Assembly (NCBI GenBank): GCA_035546335.1
Contig: DATKDP010000106.1
Location: 1-64,000 of the forward strand
DNA: 64,000 nt
Reading direction: 5' to 3'
DNA from: DATKDP01 sp035546335
GTDB taxonomy: Bacteria > Acidobacteriota > Thermoanaerobaculia > Gp7-AA8
The notes under the pieces are model-generated. The model saw nothing but the letters and a program-made list of their open reading frames with translations, was not told the origin of the DNA and made no database searches. This document shows positions 50,641 through 59,057 of this stretch, piece by piece. Position numbers and translations under genes: made by a program. Positions within the stretch are counted from its first letter, which is position 1; each line of letters opens with the position of its first letter.

Positions 50641-50861
50641 AGGGTCGTGTCCTCTTCGTCGATCGCCCGCGGGATTCCTTCGCCGTCTCCGTGCTCGGCG
50701 CCGGGACGAGTCCTCAGCCACTGGCCAAGGAGGCGCTCGATCTCTTCGGGTGTCGCCTCCGGGTGGCGTCGCACCAGGTTCTGACGCATCAGGGCGACCC
50801 CTGCGTCGTGGAGCTCGAGCGCGGCGCGGAGGCGGGCGGCCATCATGGCGCGATCGTGCAT
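50637..50861 (-). CDS. Small helical protein paired with nucleotidyltransferase
   Basis: The 74-residue protein contains ARLRAALELHDAGVALMRQN and LVRRHPEATPEEIERLLGQW, then an acidic end (GDGEGIPRAIDEEDTTL). This resembles short proteins that commonly precede AbiEii-like genes and may be antitoxins or chaperone partners. The ATG at 50861 lies 6 nt after a perfect TATAAT, indicating a leaderless mRNA. The downstream gene starts within its stop codon. Confidence 0.7.
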   Translation of the reverse strand: MHDRAMMAARLRAALELHDAGVALMRQNLVRRHPEATPEEIERLLGQWLRTRPGAEHGDGEGIPRAIDEEDTTL

Positions 50862-50867
50862 GAAGGG

Positions 50868-50873
50868 ATTATA
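50868..50873 (-). promoter_or_regulatory. -10 box TATAAT for the second nucleotidyltransferase module
   Basis: The minus strand reads TATAAT, then CCCTTC, then ATG (50861). Confidence 0.6.
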
Positions 50874-50919
50874 TCGGGTGGAGAAGGTCCTGCTCTTCCG
50901 GCATCGTGGAATCTCCTGG

Positions 50920-52449
50920 TCACGTTCTGAAGTACGCCTTGTCGAGTGCGCGGTACTGGATCGCCTCCGAGACGAAGGGGCTCTCGATCGATTCGGATCC
51001 GGCCAGGTCGGCGATCGTCCTGGCCACTTTGAGAATTCGATCGTAGGCGCGCGCCGACAGTCCCAGCTTGTCGAGAGCGACCTCGAGAAGACCGCGCGAG
51101 GTGGCGTCCAGCTCGCAGTGCTTCCGCAGATGGCGCGTCGTCATCTCGCCGTTGCACTGAATCGACCCTCGCCGGAACCGTGCGCGCTGAATCTCGCGCG
51201 CCCGCTCCACCCGTTCCCTGATCGACTCCGATCGCTCGCCCGCGGTCGTCGAGGCGATCTCCTCGGCGGCGAGGGCGGGAACTTCGACCTGCAGATCGAT
51301 CCGATCGAGCAGCGGTCCGGAGATCTTGGCCAGATAGCGAGCGATCTGCTGCGATCCGCAACTGCACTGCCGCCGGCCGTCGTTGAAGTAGCCGCATGGG
51401 CAGGGATTCAGCGCGGCGGCGAGCGTGAATCGCGAGGGAAAAGTCAGAGTGCGGAGGGCTCGCGCGATGGTCACGCAGCCTTCTTCCATCGGCTGTCGCA
51501 TCACCTCGAGCACGTCGCGACGGAACTCCGACAGCTCGTCGAGAAAGAGAACGCCGTGATGCGCGAGACTCACTTCTCCAGGTTTCGGAACACTCCCTCC
51601 TCCGACCAGGCCGGCGTAGGAAATGGTGTGGTGCGGAGCCCGGAAGGGACGGCGCGCGACGAGTCCGCTCCCGGGAGGTAGAAGCCCTGCCACGGAATGG
51701 ATCTTCGTCGTTTCGATCGATTCGTCGAGCGACAGGTGGGGGAGGATCGACGGCAGGCGCTTGGCCAGCATCGTCTTTCCCGATCCCGGCGGGCCGATCA
51801 TCATCACGTTGTGTCCGCCCGCGGCGGCCACCTCCAGCGCCCGCTTTGCCTGCGCCTGCCCGCGCACCTCGGCAAAGTCCGCGCCGTCGTCAGCGCTGTC
51901 TCCCTCCTCGATCGAGATCCAGGGATCGATGCACGACTCGCCTCGAAGATGGTCGAGGAGGGCGGGAAGGTGCGGCACGCCGATCACCGGAACGGATCGC
52001 ACCGCGGCCGCTTCGTTCGCATTGCACATCGGCACGATGACTTCCCGCGTGTCGCGGTCCTTTGCGAATGCCGAGGAGATGGAGAGCGCGCCGCGGATGG
52101 GCGCGAGCCCTCCGTCGAGCGAGAGCTCGCCGACGAAGACGCGCCCCTCGAGCTGGCGCTCGTGAAGATATTCGGCGGCGTGGAGGATTCCGATGGCGAT
52201 CGGAAGATCGAACCCCGATCCTTCTTTCTTCACGTCGGCGGGGGAGAGGTTGACCGTGATGTATCGCTCGGGATAGCGGAGACCACAGTTGGCCATCGCA
52301 GCGCGGACGCGCGCATAGGCTTCCCGAACTGCCGCGTCGGGAAGGCCGACCATGGTGAAGCCCGGCAGACCGCCGCTGGCGTCTACTTCGATGATGATGC
52401 GAACTGCGTCGATTCCAAAGGTCGCGGCACTCGTCACTTTAGCGAGCAT
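50920..52449 (-). CDS. comM: YifB/ComM family Mg-chelatase-like AAA ATPase
   Basis: The 509-residue protein has an N-terminal Lon-protease-like/ChlI domain (TSAATFGIDAVRIIIEVDAS and GFDLPIAIGIL). The AAA core has Walker A GPPGSGKT, HHTISYAGLVGGG and Walker B VLFLDELSEF. It has CPCGYFNDGRRQCSC, a cysteine cluster typical of this family, and a Mg-chelatase C-terminal domain. ComM is a hexameric branch-migration helicase that integrates DNA during natural transformation. The presence of comF in this window supports uptake or recombination competence. The ATG at 52449 gives the standard MLAKV start. A short inverted repeat TACCTCG/CGAGGTA lies 40-60 bp upstream. Confidence 0.93.
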   Translation of the reverse strand: MLAKVTSAATFGIDAVRIIIEVDASGGLPGFTMVGLPDAAVREAYARVRAAMANCGLRYPERYITVNLSPADVKKEGSGFDLPIAIGILHAAEYLHERQLEGRVFVGELSLDGGLAPIRGALSISSAFAKDRDTREVIVPMCNANEAAAVRSVPVIGVPHLPALLDHLRGESCIDPWISIEEGDSADDGADFAEVRGQAQAKRALEVAAAGGHNVMMIGPPGSGKTMLAKRLPSILPHLSLDESIETTKIHSVAGLLPPGSGLVARRPFRAPHHTISYAGLVGGGSVPKPGEVSLAHHGVLFLDELSEFRRDVLEVMRQPMEEGCVTIARALRTLTFPSRFTLAAALNPCPCGYFNDGRRQCSCGSQQIARYLAKISGPLLDRIDLQVEVPALAAEEIASTTAGERSESIRERVERAREIQRARFRRGSIQCNGEMTTRHLRKHCELDATSRGLLEVALDKLGLSARAYDRILKVARTIADLAGSESIESPFVSEAIQYRALDKAYFRT

Positions 52450-52735
52450 GGTGACTTGGCGACCAGCGGAAGTCCCTGAGCGCAAGGCTACCTCGGCGAG
52501 TCGAGGTAACGCAAGAGGGTTGGATCGGTCCTTTGTGGCGGACTCGGCGGTTCAGTACCCGATATAAGTTTTTTGAATCGAGCGTAACATACACTTTTCA
52601 TGGCACTTAGATGAAAATTACCGGCGCACTTTTTTGGGTGCTTCCAGCGTTGACGGAATATCCAAATAATATCGATGATTGAATATCGTGCCCTCGGAAC
52701 GGTCGATTCCGGACTCGAATCGGTAGCGATTAATG

Positions 52736-52765
52736 TTGACAAAAACAGTGAAGATTTTATCTAAT
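52736..52765 (+). promoter_or_regulatory. Sigma-70 promoter in AT-rich spacer
   Basis: TTGACA (52736-52741), 18-bp spacer, TCTAAT (52760-52765). It is the best match to a housekeeping promoter seen in the window. The spacer 52550-52790 is visibly AT-rich compared with everything around it. The next gene starts at 52816. Confidence 0.7.
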
Positions 52766-52815
52766 CACTCTACGAAATCATCGAGTCGGCCTCGTGTTGG
52801 GTGAGGAGATGGCGC

Positions 52816-53196
52816 ATGTCGTTCGAGAAATGGATTCCGCAACCCGACTTTCAGCATGTTCCCGCATCGGCGACCATCGTCCAGTCGCGACTGATCCGTC
52901 TGCCGTCTCCCGTGGCCAACATGCTTCGGCTCCGAGGCAAGACAAACGCGCACCTCTTCTACGATCGGAAGCGCAAGGTGATCGGAATCAAGCCGATCGA
53001 CCGGAAGGAAGAGGGGGCAGCAAAGATCCGCCAGTCCGACAAATCGACCTCGATCCATGTTCCGAGCTTCTTTCGTTTCTACCAGATCGACGTTCCGGGC
53101 ATCAAACGCTTTCACTGCTGGTACGACGAGAAGGAACGGATGGCGATGATCGACATCTCGAGACCGTCGCGACGCGGGCGGCCGTCGGGAACGTGA
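52816..53196 (+). CDS. Small conserved protein of unknown function, 126 aa
   Basis: The protein starts MSFEKWIPQPDFQHVPASAT and contains LRLRGKTNAHLFYDRKRKVI, GIKPIDRKEEGAAKI and a late FFRFYQIDVPGIKRFHCWYD. It resembles a widely scattered family of about 110-130-residue hypothetical proteins with a FxYDxxxxxIGIxP centre and a DNA-binding-like beta-rich start, but I cannot name it. GAGGAG lies 7 nt before the ATG at 52816. Its strong promoter and AT-rich upstream region are unlike its neighbours and may indicate acquisition. The basic C-terminus (SRPSRRGRPSGT) suggests nucleic-acid contact. Confidence 0.65.
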   Translation: MSFEKWIPQPDFQHVPASATIVQSRLIRLPSPVANMLRLRGKTNAHLFYDRKRKVIGIKPIDRKEEGAAKIRQSDKSTSIHVPSFFRFYQIDVPGIKRFHCWYDEKERMAMIDISRPSRRGRPSGT

Positions 53197-53289
53197 AGAA
53201 ACGGTGCTAGTATAGCTTCGCTGCGTTGAAGCTCAATCCCATTTTCCCGATCGGCGGCCCACGCCGGTCATTCGGAGGACTCCCAGACC

Positions 53290-54069
53290 ATGAAACGAAT
53301 CGCGTTGTTCGTCGTTCTCGCTGCTTTCTCGTCCGCACTCTCAGCCGGCGTCACCTACCAGTTCAAGAGCGTCACCGACGGCAAGGGAGGCGCTCTCGAT
53401 GGAACGGCGTTCGTCGAGGGGAGCCGGGTTCGCCTCGATTTTCGAAGTGGTGATGGCATGGTGTTTCAGAAGGGAACGATCGTTCTTTCCGACGACGGCG
53501 GAAAGACGATGCGCATTCTCGACCCGAAGAACAAGACGTATTACGAGTTCTCTCTCGAGGAGATGGTCGCATCCCTCGGCGGCATCGTGAAGGGCATGGG
53601 TGGTCTCTTCAAGATGGACATCTCCAATCCCGATGTGAAGGTCGCTGACGGAGGAGACGGCGGAACGATCGAAGGATATCCGACGAAGAAATATCTGGTC
53701 GATTCCAGCTACGACATGAACATGACCGTCATGGGGATGAAGAGGGCGATGAAGATCTCGACCAGGTCGGAGTCGTGGACGACCGACAAGCTCGCCGGAG
53801 AGCTGATGACCTTCGTGCAGCACCGCGGGCTGCGCACGGGCATCGAAGATCTCGACAAGCTGATCGCCGCGCAGGGAGCCGCTACCAAAGGCTTTCTTCT
53901 CAAGCAGGTGAGCACCACGACGACGACTCAGGGGGGAAAAGCTGCCACCTCGGTCACGACGACGACGGTGAGCAACATCGAAACGGCGCCGATTCCGGCA
54001 AGCCGGTTCGAGATGCCGGCGGGTTATCGTCAGGGTGAGGCCCCCTTCGCCGCAATTCCGAAGATGTAG
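53290..54069 (+). CDS. Secreted DUF4412-like protein
   Basis: The 259-residue protein has a signal peptide (MKRIALFVVLAAFSSALSAG). A beta-rich domain resembling DUF4412 follows, with VRLDFRSGDGMVFQKGTIVL and ILDPKNKTYYEFSLEEM. DUF4412 proteins have a lipocalin/LolA-like half-barrel and are exported. A Thr-rich stretch (STTTTTQGGK and TSVTTTTVSN, about 215-235) precedes the C-terminus FEMPAGYRQ, a motif common at the end of such proteins. GGAGGA lies upstream of the ATG and a TAGTAT box near 53209 could be the promoter. The role is unknown; binding of a hydrophobic ligand is inference. Confidence 0.7.
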   Translation: MKRIALFVVLAAFSSALSAGVTYQFKSVTDGKGGALDGTAFVEGSRVRLDFRSGDGMVFQKGTIVLSDDGGKTMRILDPKNKTYYEFSLEEMVASLGGIVKGMGGLFKMDISNPDVKVADGGDGGTIEGYPTKKYLVDSSYDMNMTVMGMKRAMKISTRSESWTTDKLAGELMTFVQHRGLRTGIEDLDKLIAAQGAATKGFLLKQVSTTTTTQGGKAATSVTTTTVSNIETAPIPASRFEMPAGYRQGEAPFAAIPKM

Positions 54070-54145
54070 CGCGGATGCGCGTCATCCCGAGCCAGGAAGC
54101 GGCACTGCGCGCCGGGTCAAGAGGGAATGACGCCCGCAAACGTTG

Positions 54146-54235
54146 CCGTCATCCTGAGCGAGGGCGGATGGGAGGGCGTGAGTGAAGGACCTGCGTTCTT
54201 GGACAGTTGCCGATCGCAGATCCTTCGCGACGCGC
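54146..54235. repeat. Palindromic repeat family B, copy 4
   Basis: GCCGTCATCCTGAGCGAG, GTGAGTGAAGGACCTGCG and CGCAGATCCTTCGCG are recognisable, but the right outer arm is missing. The element ends where the peroxiredoxin remnant begins. Confidence 0.88.
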
Positions 54236-54238
54236 GCG

Positions 54239-54370
54239 TCACGCTTTCGGCTGCGGCACGATCCGCAGATATGGCCGCGGCGCCTTCCATCCGTCGGGAT
54301 AGATCGTCTTCGCCTCGTCGTCGGACACCGAGCCTGCGATGATGACGTCATCGCCCTGCTTCCAGTTCAT
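54239..54370 (-). pseudogene. C-terminal remnant of a peroxiredoxin
   Basis: The minus strand encodes MNWKQGDDVIIAGSVSDDEA, then KTIYPDGWKAPRPYLRIVPQ and PKA before a stop. This is the C-terminal end of a 1-Cys-type peroxiredoxin (usual pattern NWKxGDxVII and a late PYLRxVxxP). The N-terminal 150-plus residues with the peroxidatic Cys are absent upstream in all frames. The Met at 54370 coincides with the normal position of a Val/Ala before NWK and is probably not a true start. It abuts a truncated family B repeat, so repeat insertion or recombination may have deleted the rest. Confidence 0.65.
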
Positions 54371-54444
54371 AGGCAATGTAGATGGAGCGTATGGCCGAAG
54401 CTAAGTCGAGTCGAGCTCGGCCACAGCCCGCTCTCCGCTGCGTC

Positions 54445-55890
54445 CTACCGGTCGAGCAGCTCGCGAAGAAGCTGGTTCGCAACTTCCGCCTTCGCCTTCC
54501 CCCGCGTTTCCTTCATCAACTGCCCAACGAAGAAACCGAACAGCGTCGTCTTGCCGGCTCGATACTGCGCGACCTGTTCGCCGTTCGCCGCAATGACGCG
54601 CTCTGCCGCCGCCCGAATGATCGAAGGGTCACTGATCTGACCGAGGCCGCGCGTCTCGACGATCGATCGCGGGCTCCCACCCGACCGCGAGATCTCGTCG
54701 AACACCTCCTTGGCTACCTTCCCGCTGATCTCTCCTTCTTCGATCATGCGGATGAGCTCGGCCAGCATTGGCGGTCGGAGCTCGAGCTCCTCGATTCCGA
54801 TCTTCCGTTCATTGGCTACGCGCAGAATCTCGTTTCTGACCCAGTTGGCGGCGGTGCGAGGGTGCCCTGAGCTGCTCGCTGTCTCTTCGAAGTAGTCGGC
54901 GAGTCTTCGGCTGGAGGCGAGAACTTCCGCGTCGGAGCGGGAGATCGAATACTCGCGCTCGTACCGCGCGACTCGTTCCTGCGGAAGCAGCGGAAGCGTC
55001 GACCTGACCTGTTCGACCAGATCGGAAGTGATGCGCAGAGGAAGAAGATCGGGCTCGGGGAAATAGCGATAGTCATGCGCCTCCTCTTTGGACCTCATGG
55101 CTCGCGTTTCTCCGATTGCCGGATCGAAGAGGCGGGTCTCCTGCACGATCCTTTCTCCATTCTCCAGAAGAGCGATCTGCCGTTGCACTTCGAATTCGAT
55201 CGCCCGCCCGAGGAATCGAAACGAGTTGAGGTTCTTCACCTCGGATCGCGTTCCGAGCGTTTCTCCCCGTCGCCTCACCGATATGTTGGCGTCGCAGCGC
55301 AGGGAGCCCTCTTCCATGTTGCCGTCGCAGACGTCCGTGTACATCAGGAGCTGACGCAGACGGGTCAGGTAGCTCACCGCCTCTTCCGCCGACTCGAGAT
55401 CGGGCTCGCTGACGATCTCGATGAGTGGAACGCCCGATCGATTGAGGTCGATGAGAGTCGCATCATGAGGAGCCTCACTCCCCTCGGGGGGCTGGTGCAG
55501 CAGTTTTCCGGCGTCCTCTTCCAGATGAATCCGGCGAATCGTCACGGACTTCACGCCCGCGGCGTTGGGGATCGAGATTCCTCCCCCGGTGGCGATGGGC
55601 TTCTCGAACTGCGAGATCTGATATCCCTTCGGCAGGTCGGGGTAGAAGTAATTCTTTCTGGCGAAGAGCGATTCGAGATGGATGACGCATTCCGTCGCCA
55701 GAGCCATGCGCAACGCCAGCGCCACCACCTGCCTGTTGAGAACGGGGAGTGCGCCCGGGTAGCCCAGACAGACGGGACAGACATGAGAGTTCGGCGGCGC
55801 GCCGAATGTGGTGGAACAGCCGCAGAACATCTTCGAGCGCGTCTGCAGTCGCGCGTGAACCTCGAGTCCGATGACGGTCTCCCACGGCAT
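54445..55890 (-). CDS. gatB: Aspartyl/glutamyl-tRNA(Asn/Gln) amidotransferase subunit B
   Basis: The 481-residue subunit of GatCAB converts misacylated Glu-tRNA-Gln (and Asp-tRNA-Asn) to the correct amide form. It has ETVIGLEVHARLQTRSKMFC, the zinc cysteines CGCSTTF and CPVCLGYPG, and GYQISQFEKPIATGG. HLEEDAGKLLH, DLNRSGVPLIEIV, a helical domain and the C-terminal YqeY-like tail (GFFVGQLMKETRGKA) follow. It starts at an ATG (55890) or the preceding GTG (55893), 8-11 nt after TATAAT. gatA and gatC are not adjacent. Confidence 0.97.
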   Translation of the reverse strand: MPWETVIGLEVHARLQTRSKMFCGCSTTFGAPPNSHVCPVCLGYPGALPVLNRQVVALALRMALATECVIHLESLFARKNYFYPDLPKGYQISQFEKPIATGGGISIPNAAGVKSVTIRRIHLEEDAGKLLHQPPEGSEAPHDATLIDLNRSGVPLIEIVSEPDLESAEEAVSYLTRLRQLLMYTDVCDGNMEEGSLRCDANISVRRRGETLGTRSEVKNLNSFRFLGRAIEFEVQRQIALLENGERIVQETRLFDPAIGETRAMRSKEEAHDYRYFPEPDLLPLRITSDLVEQVRSTLPLLPQERVARYEREYSISRSDAEVLASSRRLADYFEETASSSGHPRTAANWVRNEILRVANERKIGIEELELRPPMLAELIRMIEEGEISGKVAKEVFDEISRSGGSPRSIVETRGLGQISDPSIIRAAAERVIAANGEQVAQYRAGKTTLFGFFVGQLMKETRGKAKAEVANQLLRELLDR

Positions 55891-55901
55891 CACGGCGGCG
55901 G

Positions 55902-55907
55902 ATTATA
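55902..55907 (-). promoter_or_regulatory. -10 box TATAAT for gatB
   Basis: The minus strand reads TATAAT 8 nt before the GTG at 55893 and 11 nt before the ATG at 55890. Confidence 0.55.
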
Positions 55908-56000
55908 TCGCCTGCGGTGGTCCCGGTCGGGGCCCGGCGGGTCGTCTCCCCCCCTTTCGAGGCGTTTTCGGTAGAATTGGTGCGAGACCTCGACAACGTG

Positions 56001-58274
56001 ATGCAACGGAACCTGTCACTCCTTCTGTTTCGAGGGAGCACGATCCTGCTGGCTGCGATCCTGGCCCTGGTGGAGATGCGCCGGCTGCAGCCCGAGTCGA
56101 TGCAGCTTTTCCTCTTTCTGACGGGGCTCGCACTGCTGACCGCATTCCTGCGTGTTTGCCTGCGCAGCGGTTCTCTGGGATTCGAGTCGGTGATCGCCTT
56201 TCCCGCGATCATCCTGTTCGAGAGCGCCGCGCTCGCCGCGCTTCCGATTCTCTTCGGAAGTCTGCTGCACCGACTCTACGACGGATTCAGGCATGGTCGA
56301 ATGACGCTCGGTGCGTTCTTCGACGCCGCGCAGCTCACTGTCACGTTCTATTTCCTCGCTCTGTTCTACGAGAGCACGATGCCCGTCGATCCCGGCGTCA
56401 TGGTGAAGGCGGCGGCCTACGTTCTTCTGCTCGTCGGATTCATCGTGCTCACGCTGTTTTTCGACTCCGTCGATCGCTACCTCTCTCGCGACGAAGTAGA
56501 GACGAGTGTCGTGGACGTCCTCGGAGCACAGACGAGAGTACTGCTGCTCGTCAGTCCCGTCGTCGCCACCGAGATTCTGCTCTATCCCCACTACGGGATC
56601 GTGGGATTGGGGATCGCCTTCCTTCCCGTCCTGATCGTCGCTCACATCACGCGCCGCGAGTCGGAGACGGATGAGAAGGGGAGCCAGCTCGACCGTCGGC
56701 GTCACGAGCTTTCCCTGCTGACCGAGAGCTCGGCGAACCTTTTGAGCGCGGAGGGAAACGAGGAGACGATCAAGCGGTTGATCAAGCTCCTGGGCGACAT
56801 GGCCAAGATGAAGGCCTGCGCCGCCGTGACGTGGGAGACGATGCCGGAGGCGCCGCTCGCCGTCTATCGTTTCGGTGAATGTCTTCCGACCGACCAGGCG
56901 ATCGTGAAATGGGTCGACTCGTCGGGATTCGCCCAGGCGGCTCCGAAAAAGGCTCTGATTCTCGAAGGACTTCACCGGACGTTTCCGCTTTCCGATGGAC
57001 CCGGTACGCAGATCATTCTCGGGATTCAGACCGTCGAGGTCATCTACGGAGTCCTGATCTACGAGACGGAGGATCCGGTGACGATGCCGGAGACACTGAA
57101 TCTCTTTTCATTGTTGGTGAATCAGACGGCGCTGTCCCTCCAGGATCAGCTGCTGCGCGAGCTGATGCGAGGCAAGACCGCACAGCTCGAGAAGCAGGCC
57201 GAGACGATGTCGACCATTCTCGAAGTCTCCAACGGATTGATCGGGCAATACGATGTCGATGCGATGCTGGGCAGAATCGCTCAGGCCATCCGCAAGTCGC
57301 TCGGCTTCGAGGTCGTCGTCTTCGCCCTGCTCGATTCGCGCCGCAGCGAATTCGTGCGGAGGGCCCATGCTGGTCTCGAGGACATCTGGGACGAGGTTCG
57401 GCACAAGCACGTGCCGGCGGCGGAGATCACCGAGTTCTTCACCGACGACTTTCGCGTATCGAATTCCTACTTCATTCCGCACAGCAGTCTGCGAAAAGGC
57501 GATTACGATCTCGTGGTCAAGCACGACGACGGCCATCGTTCGGACGAATGGCACTCTCTGGACATGCTCATCGTTCCTTTGCTGGGCGGCGAGACGCTGA
57601 TCGGCTACCTGTCGGTGCGCGAGCCGCTCGATCGGAGAATCCCGACGCTGGAAAAGATTCAGACGCTGGAGATCTTCGCCAGCCAGTCGATCACGGCGCT
57701 GCAGTCTGCCCGCCAGTACGAGGAGATCAAGCGCCTCACGTTCATCGACAGCCTGACGCCCGCCTTCAATCATCGCTATTTCCAGGAAGCGCTGCGCAAG
57801 GAGGTGCACCGGCATGAACGGACCGGCCACTCCTTCGCCGTGGCGATGATGGACATCGACAACTTCAAGAACGTCAACGACACCTGGGGACATCCGGTGG
57901 GCGACGAGGTCCTCAAGGGACTCGTCGAAGAGCTGATGCTGAATGTGCGCGAGATCGACATCGTGTCGCGTTACGGAGGCGAAGAGTTCGCGATCATCTT
58001 TCCCGAAATGCCCCCCGAGCGAGCCAGAGAGGTCGCCAACAGACTTCGACTGCTCGTGGCCGCCCGCGAGTTCCAGACCCCGCAACTCTCGCAGGCGCTC
58101 CGGATCACCGTCAGTATCGGCGTCGCCCTCTTTCCTCTCGACGGTCTCGACGAGACCCAGATCATCGCCCGTGCTGATGCCGCCCTCTACGACGCGAAGA
58201 AGAGCGGCAAGAACAAAGTCGTGATCTCCAGCGGATTTCCCGTACCCGTACCGAGCGGCCAGCAGCAGTCTTAG
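56001..58274 (+). CDS. Membrane diguanylate cyclase with two GAF-like domains (GGDEF)
   Basis: The 757-residue protein begins with about seven hydrophobic segments (about 5-235), a membrane sensor. Two GAF-like domains follow (about 245-390 and 410-570). The C-terminal GGDEF domain has SRYGGEEF as the active site, and REID five residues before it keeps the RxxD product-inhibition site. FKNVNDTWGHPVGDEVL is also conserved. It should make cyclic di-GMP in response to a ligand bound by the sensor part. The ATG at 56001 is used; GTGs at 55980 and 55998 are in frame. TAGAAT at 55972-55977 is a possible -10. It is divergent from gatB by about 110 bp. Confidence 0.93.
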   Translation: MQRNLSLLLFRGSTILLAAILALVEMRRLQPESMQLFLFLTGLALLTAFLRVCLRSGSLGFESVIAFPAIILFESAALAALPILFGSLLHRLYDGFRHGRMTLGAFFDAAQLTVTFYFLALFYESTMPVDPGVMVKAAAYVLLLVGFIVLTLFFDSVDRYLSRDEVETSVVDVLGAQTRVLLLVSPVVATEILLYPHYGIVGLGIAFLPVLIVAHITRRESETDEKGSQLDRRRHELSLLTESSANLLSAEGNEETIKRLIKLLGDMAKMKACAAVTWETMPEAPLAVYRFGECLPTDQAIVKWVDSSGFAQAAPKKALILEGLHRTFPLSDGPGTQIILGIQTVEVIYGVLIYETEDPVTMPETLNLFSLLVNQTALSLQDQLLRELMRGKTAQLEKQAETMSTILEVSNGLIGQYDVDAMLGRIAQAIRKSLGFEVVVFALLDSRRSEFVRRAHAGLEDIWDEVRHKHVPAAEITEFFTDDFRVSNSYFIPHSSLRKGDYDLVVKHDDGHRSDEWHSLDMLIVPLLGGETLIGYLSVREPLDRRIPTLEKIQTLEIFASQSITALQSARQYEEIKRLTFIDSLTPAFNHRYFQEALRKEVHRHERTGHSFAVAMMDIDNFKNVNDTWGHPVGDEVLKGLVEELMLNVREIDIVSRYGGEEFAIIFPEMPPERAREVANRLRLLVAAREFQTPQLSQALRITVSIGVALFPLDGLDETQIIARADAALYDAKKSGKNKVVISSGFPVPVPSGQQQS

Positions 58275-58283
58275 CATTCAGGC

Positions 58284-59030
58284 TCATCGTCGCCGCAAAA
58301 GGACCAGATCCTGGAACCCATCCAGGCCTCGTTCCGAATAGAGCGCGAGCGCGAATCGCGGTCCGAATAGTCGAACGATTCCGGCGGGGGTGTGAAAGGC
58401 AGATCGCGAATTGAACGCCTCTTCACCCGGCATGAAGAGGAAGCCGTCCTGCAGCAGGCGCTCGCGTTTTCGTGATGTTGCTCGGCCGAAGTACGACATC
58501 ACGTCGGCCCCCATCACCGAGATCACGCCAAGACCGCCCGGGCGGAGCAGGCGATGGAGCTCGTCGCGCCAGACGAGCTGTTCGGCTTCGTCGAAATGCG
58601 TGAAGACCGATACGGCATACACCGCGTCGAACGATTCATCCGGAGAAGGGAAGGGAGGCGAGGAAGGAGATGTGAGAAAGCGGGCAAAAGGAATCGCACG
58701 GCTGCACCAGTCGATCGCTGCCTGGTCGATGTCGCAGCCGGTCAGCGTCCACCCCGAGCCTCCGAGGTGGCGTAACGTCCTTCCCGAGCCGCAGCCGAAA
58801 TCGAGGATCGACGCAGGCGAGCCCGGATGAAGCCCTCCGGAGGAGAGGGCTTCCCGAATGGCACGGGCCGATCGCCGCCCGACAGCGAGATATTCGTGTG
58901 CCCAGGGTGTGAGCTGGATCTGCTCCAGGAGCGAGCGGGGGGGAATCGGTCGCGAGTCTCCGAGCCGGATCAGCAGATCTGCGACGTTGCGGCGGGCGAG
59001 GCCGATCGGATTGCGGATCGTCTCGGGCAC
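58284..59030 (-). CDS. Class I SAM-dependent methyltransferase
   Basis: The 248-residue protein has motif I ILDFGCGSGRTLRHLG (about 75), the acidic motif II TGCDIDQAAIDWC, and FDAVYAVSVFTHFDEAEQ with a later LLRPGGLGVISVMG. Together they make the Rossmann-fold methyltransferase type Methyltransf_11/25. The substrate is unknown. The start is uncertain: GTG at 59030 avoids overlap with the divergent trmB, while a GTG at 59063 would overlap it by 6 bp. It is convergent with the GGDEF gene across 9 bp. Confidence 0.85.
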   Translation of the reverse strand: MPETIRNPIGLARRNVADLLIRLGDSRPIPPRSLLEQIQLTPWAHEYLAVGRRSARAIREALSSGGLHPGSPASILDFGCGSGRTLRHLGGSGWTLTGCDIDQAAIDWCSRAIPFARFLTSPSSPPFPSPDESFDAVYAVSVFTHFDEAEQLVWRDELHRLLRPGGLGVISVMGADVMSYFGRATSRKRERLLQDGFLFMPGEEAFNSRSAFHTPAGIVRLFGPRFALALYSERGLDGFQDLVLLRRR

Positions 59031-59040
59031 GAGGCGATGG

Positions 59041-59046
59041 TATATA
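59041..59046 (+). promoter_or_regulatory. -10-like box TATATA for trmB
   Basis: TATATA lies 11 nt before the ATG at 59058. Confidence 0.4.
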
Positions 59047-59057
59047 GCCCTGGCAGA

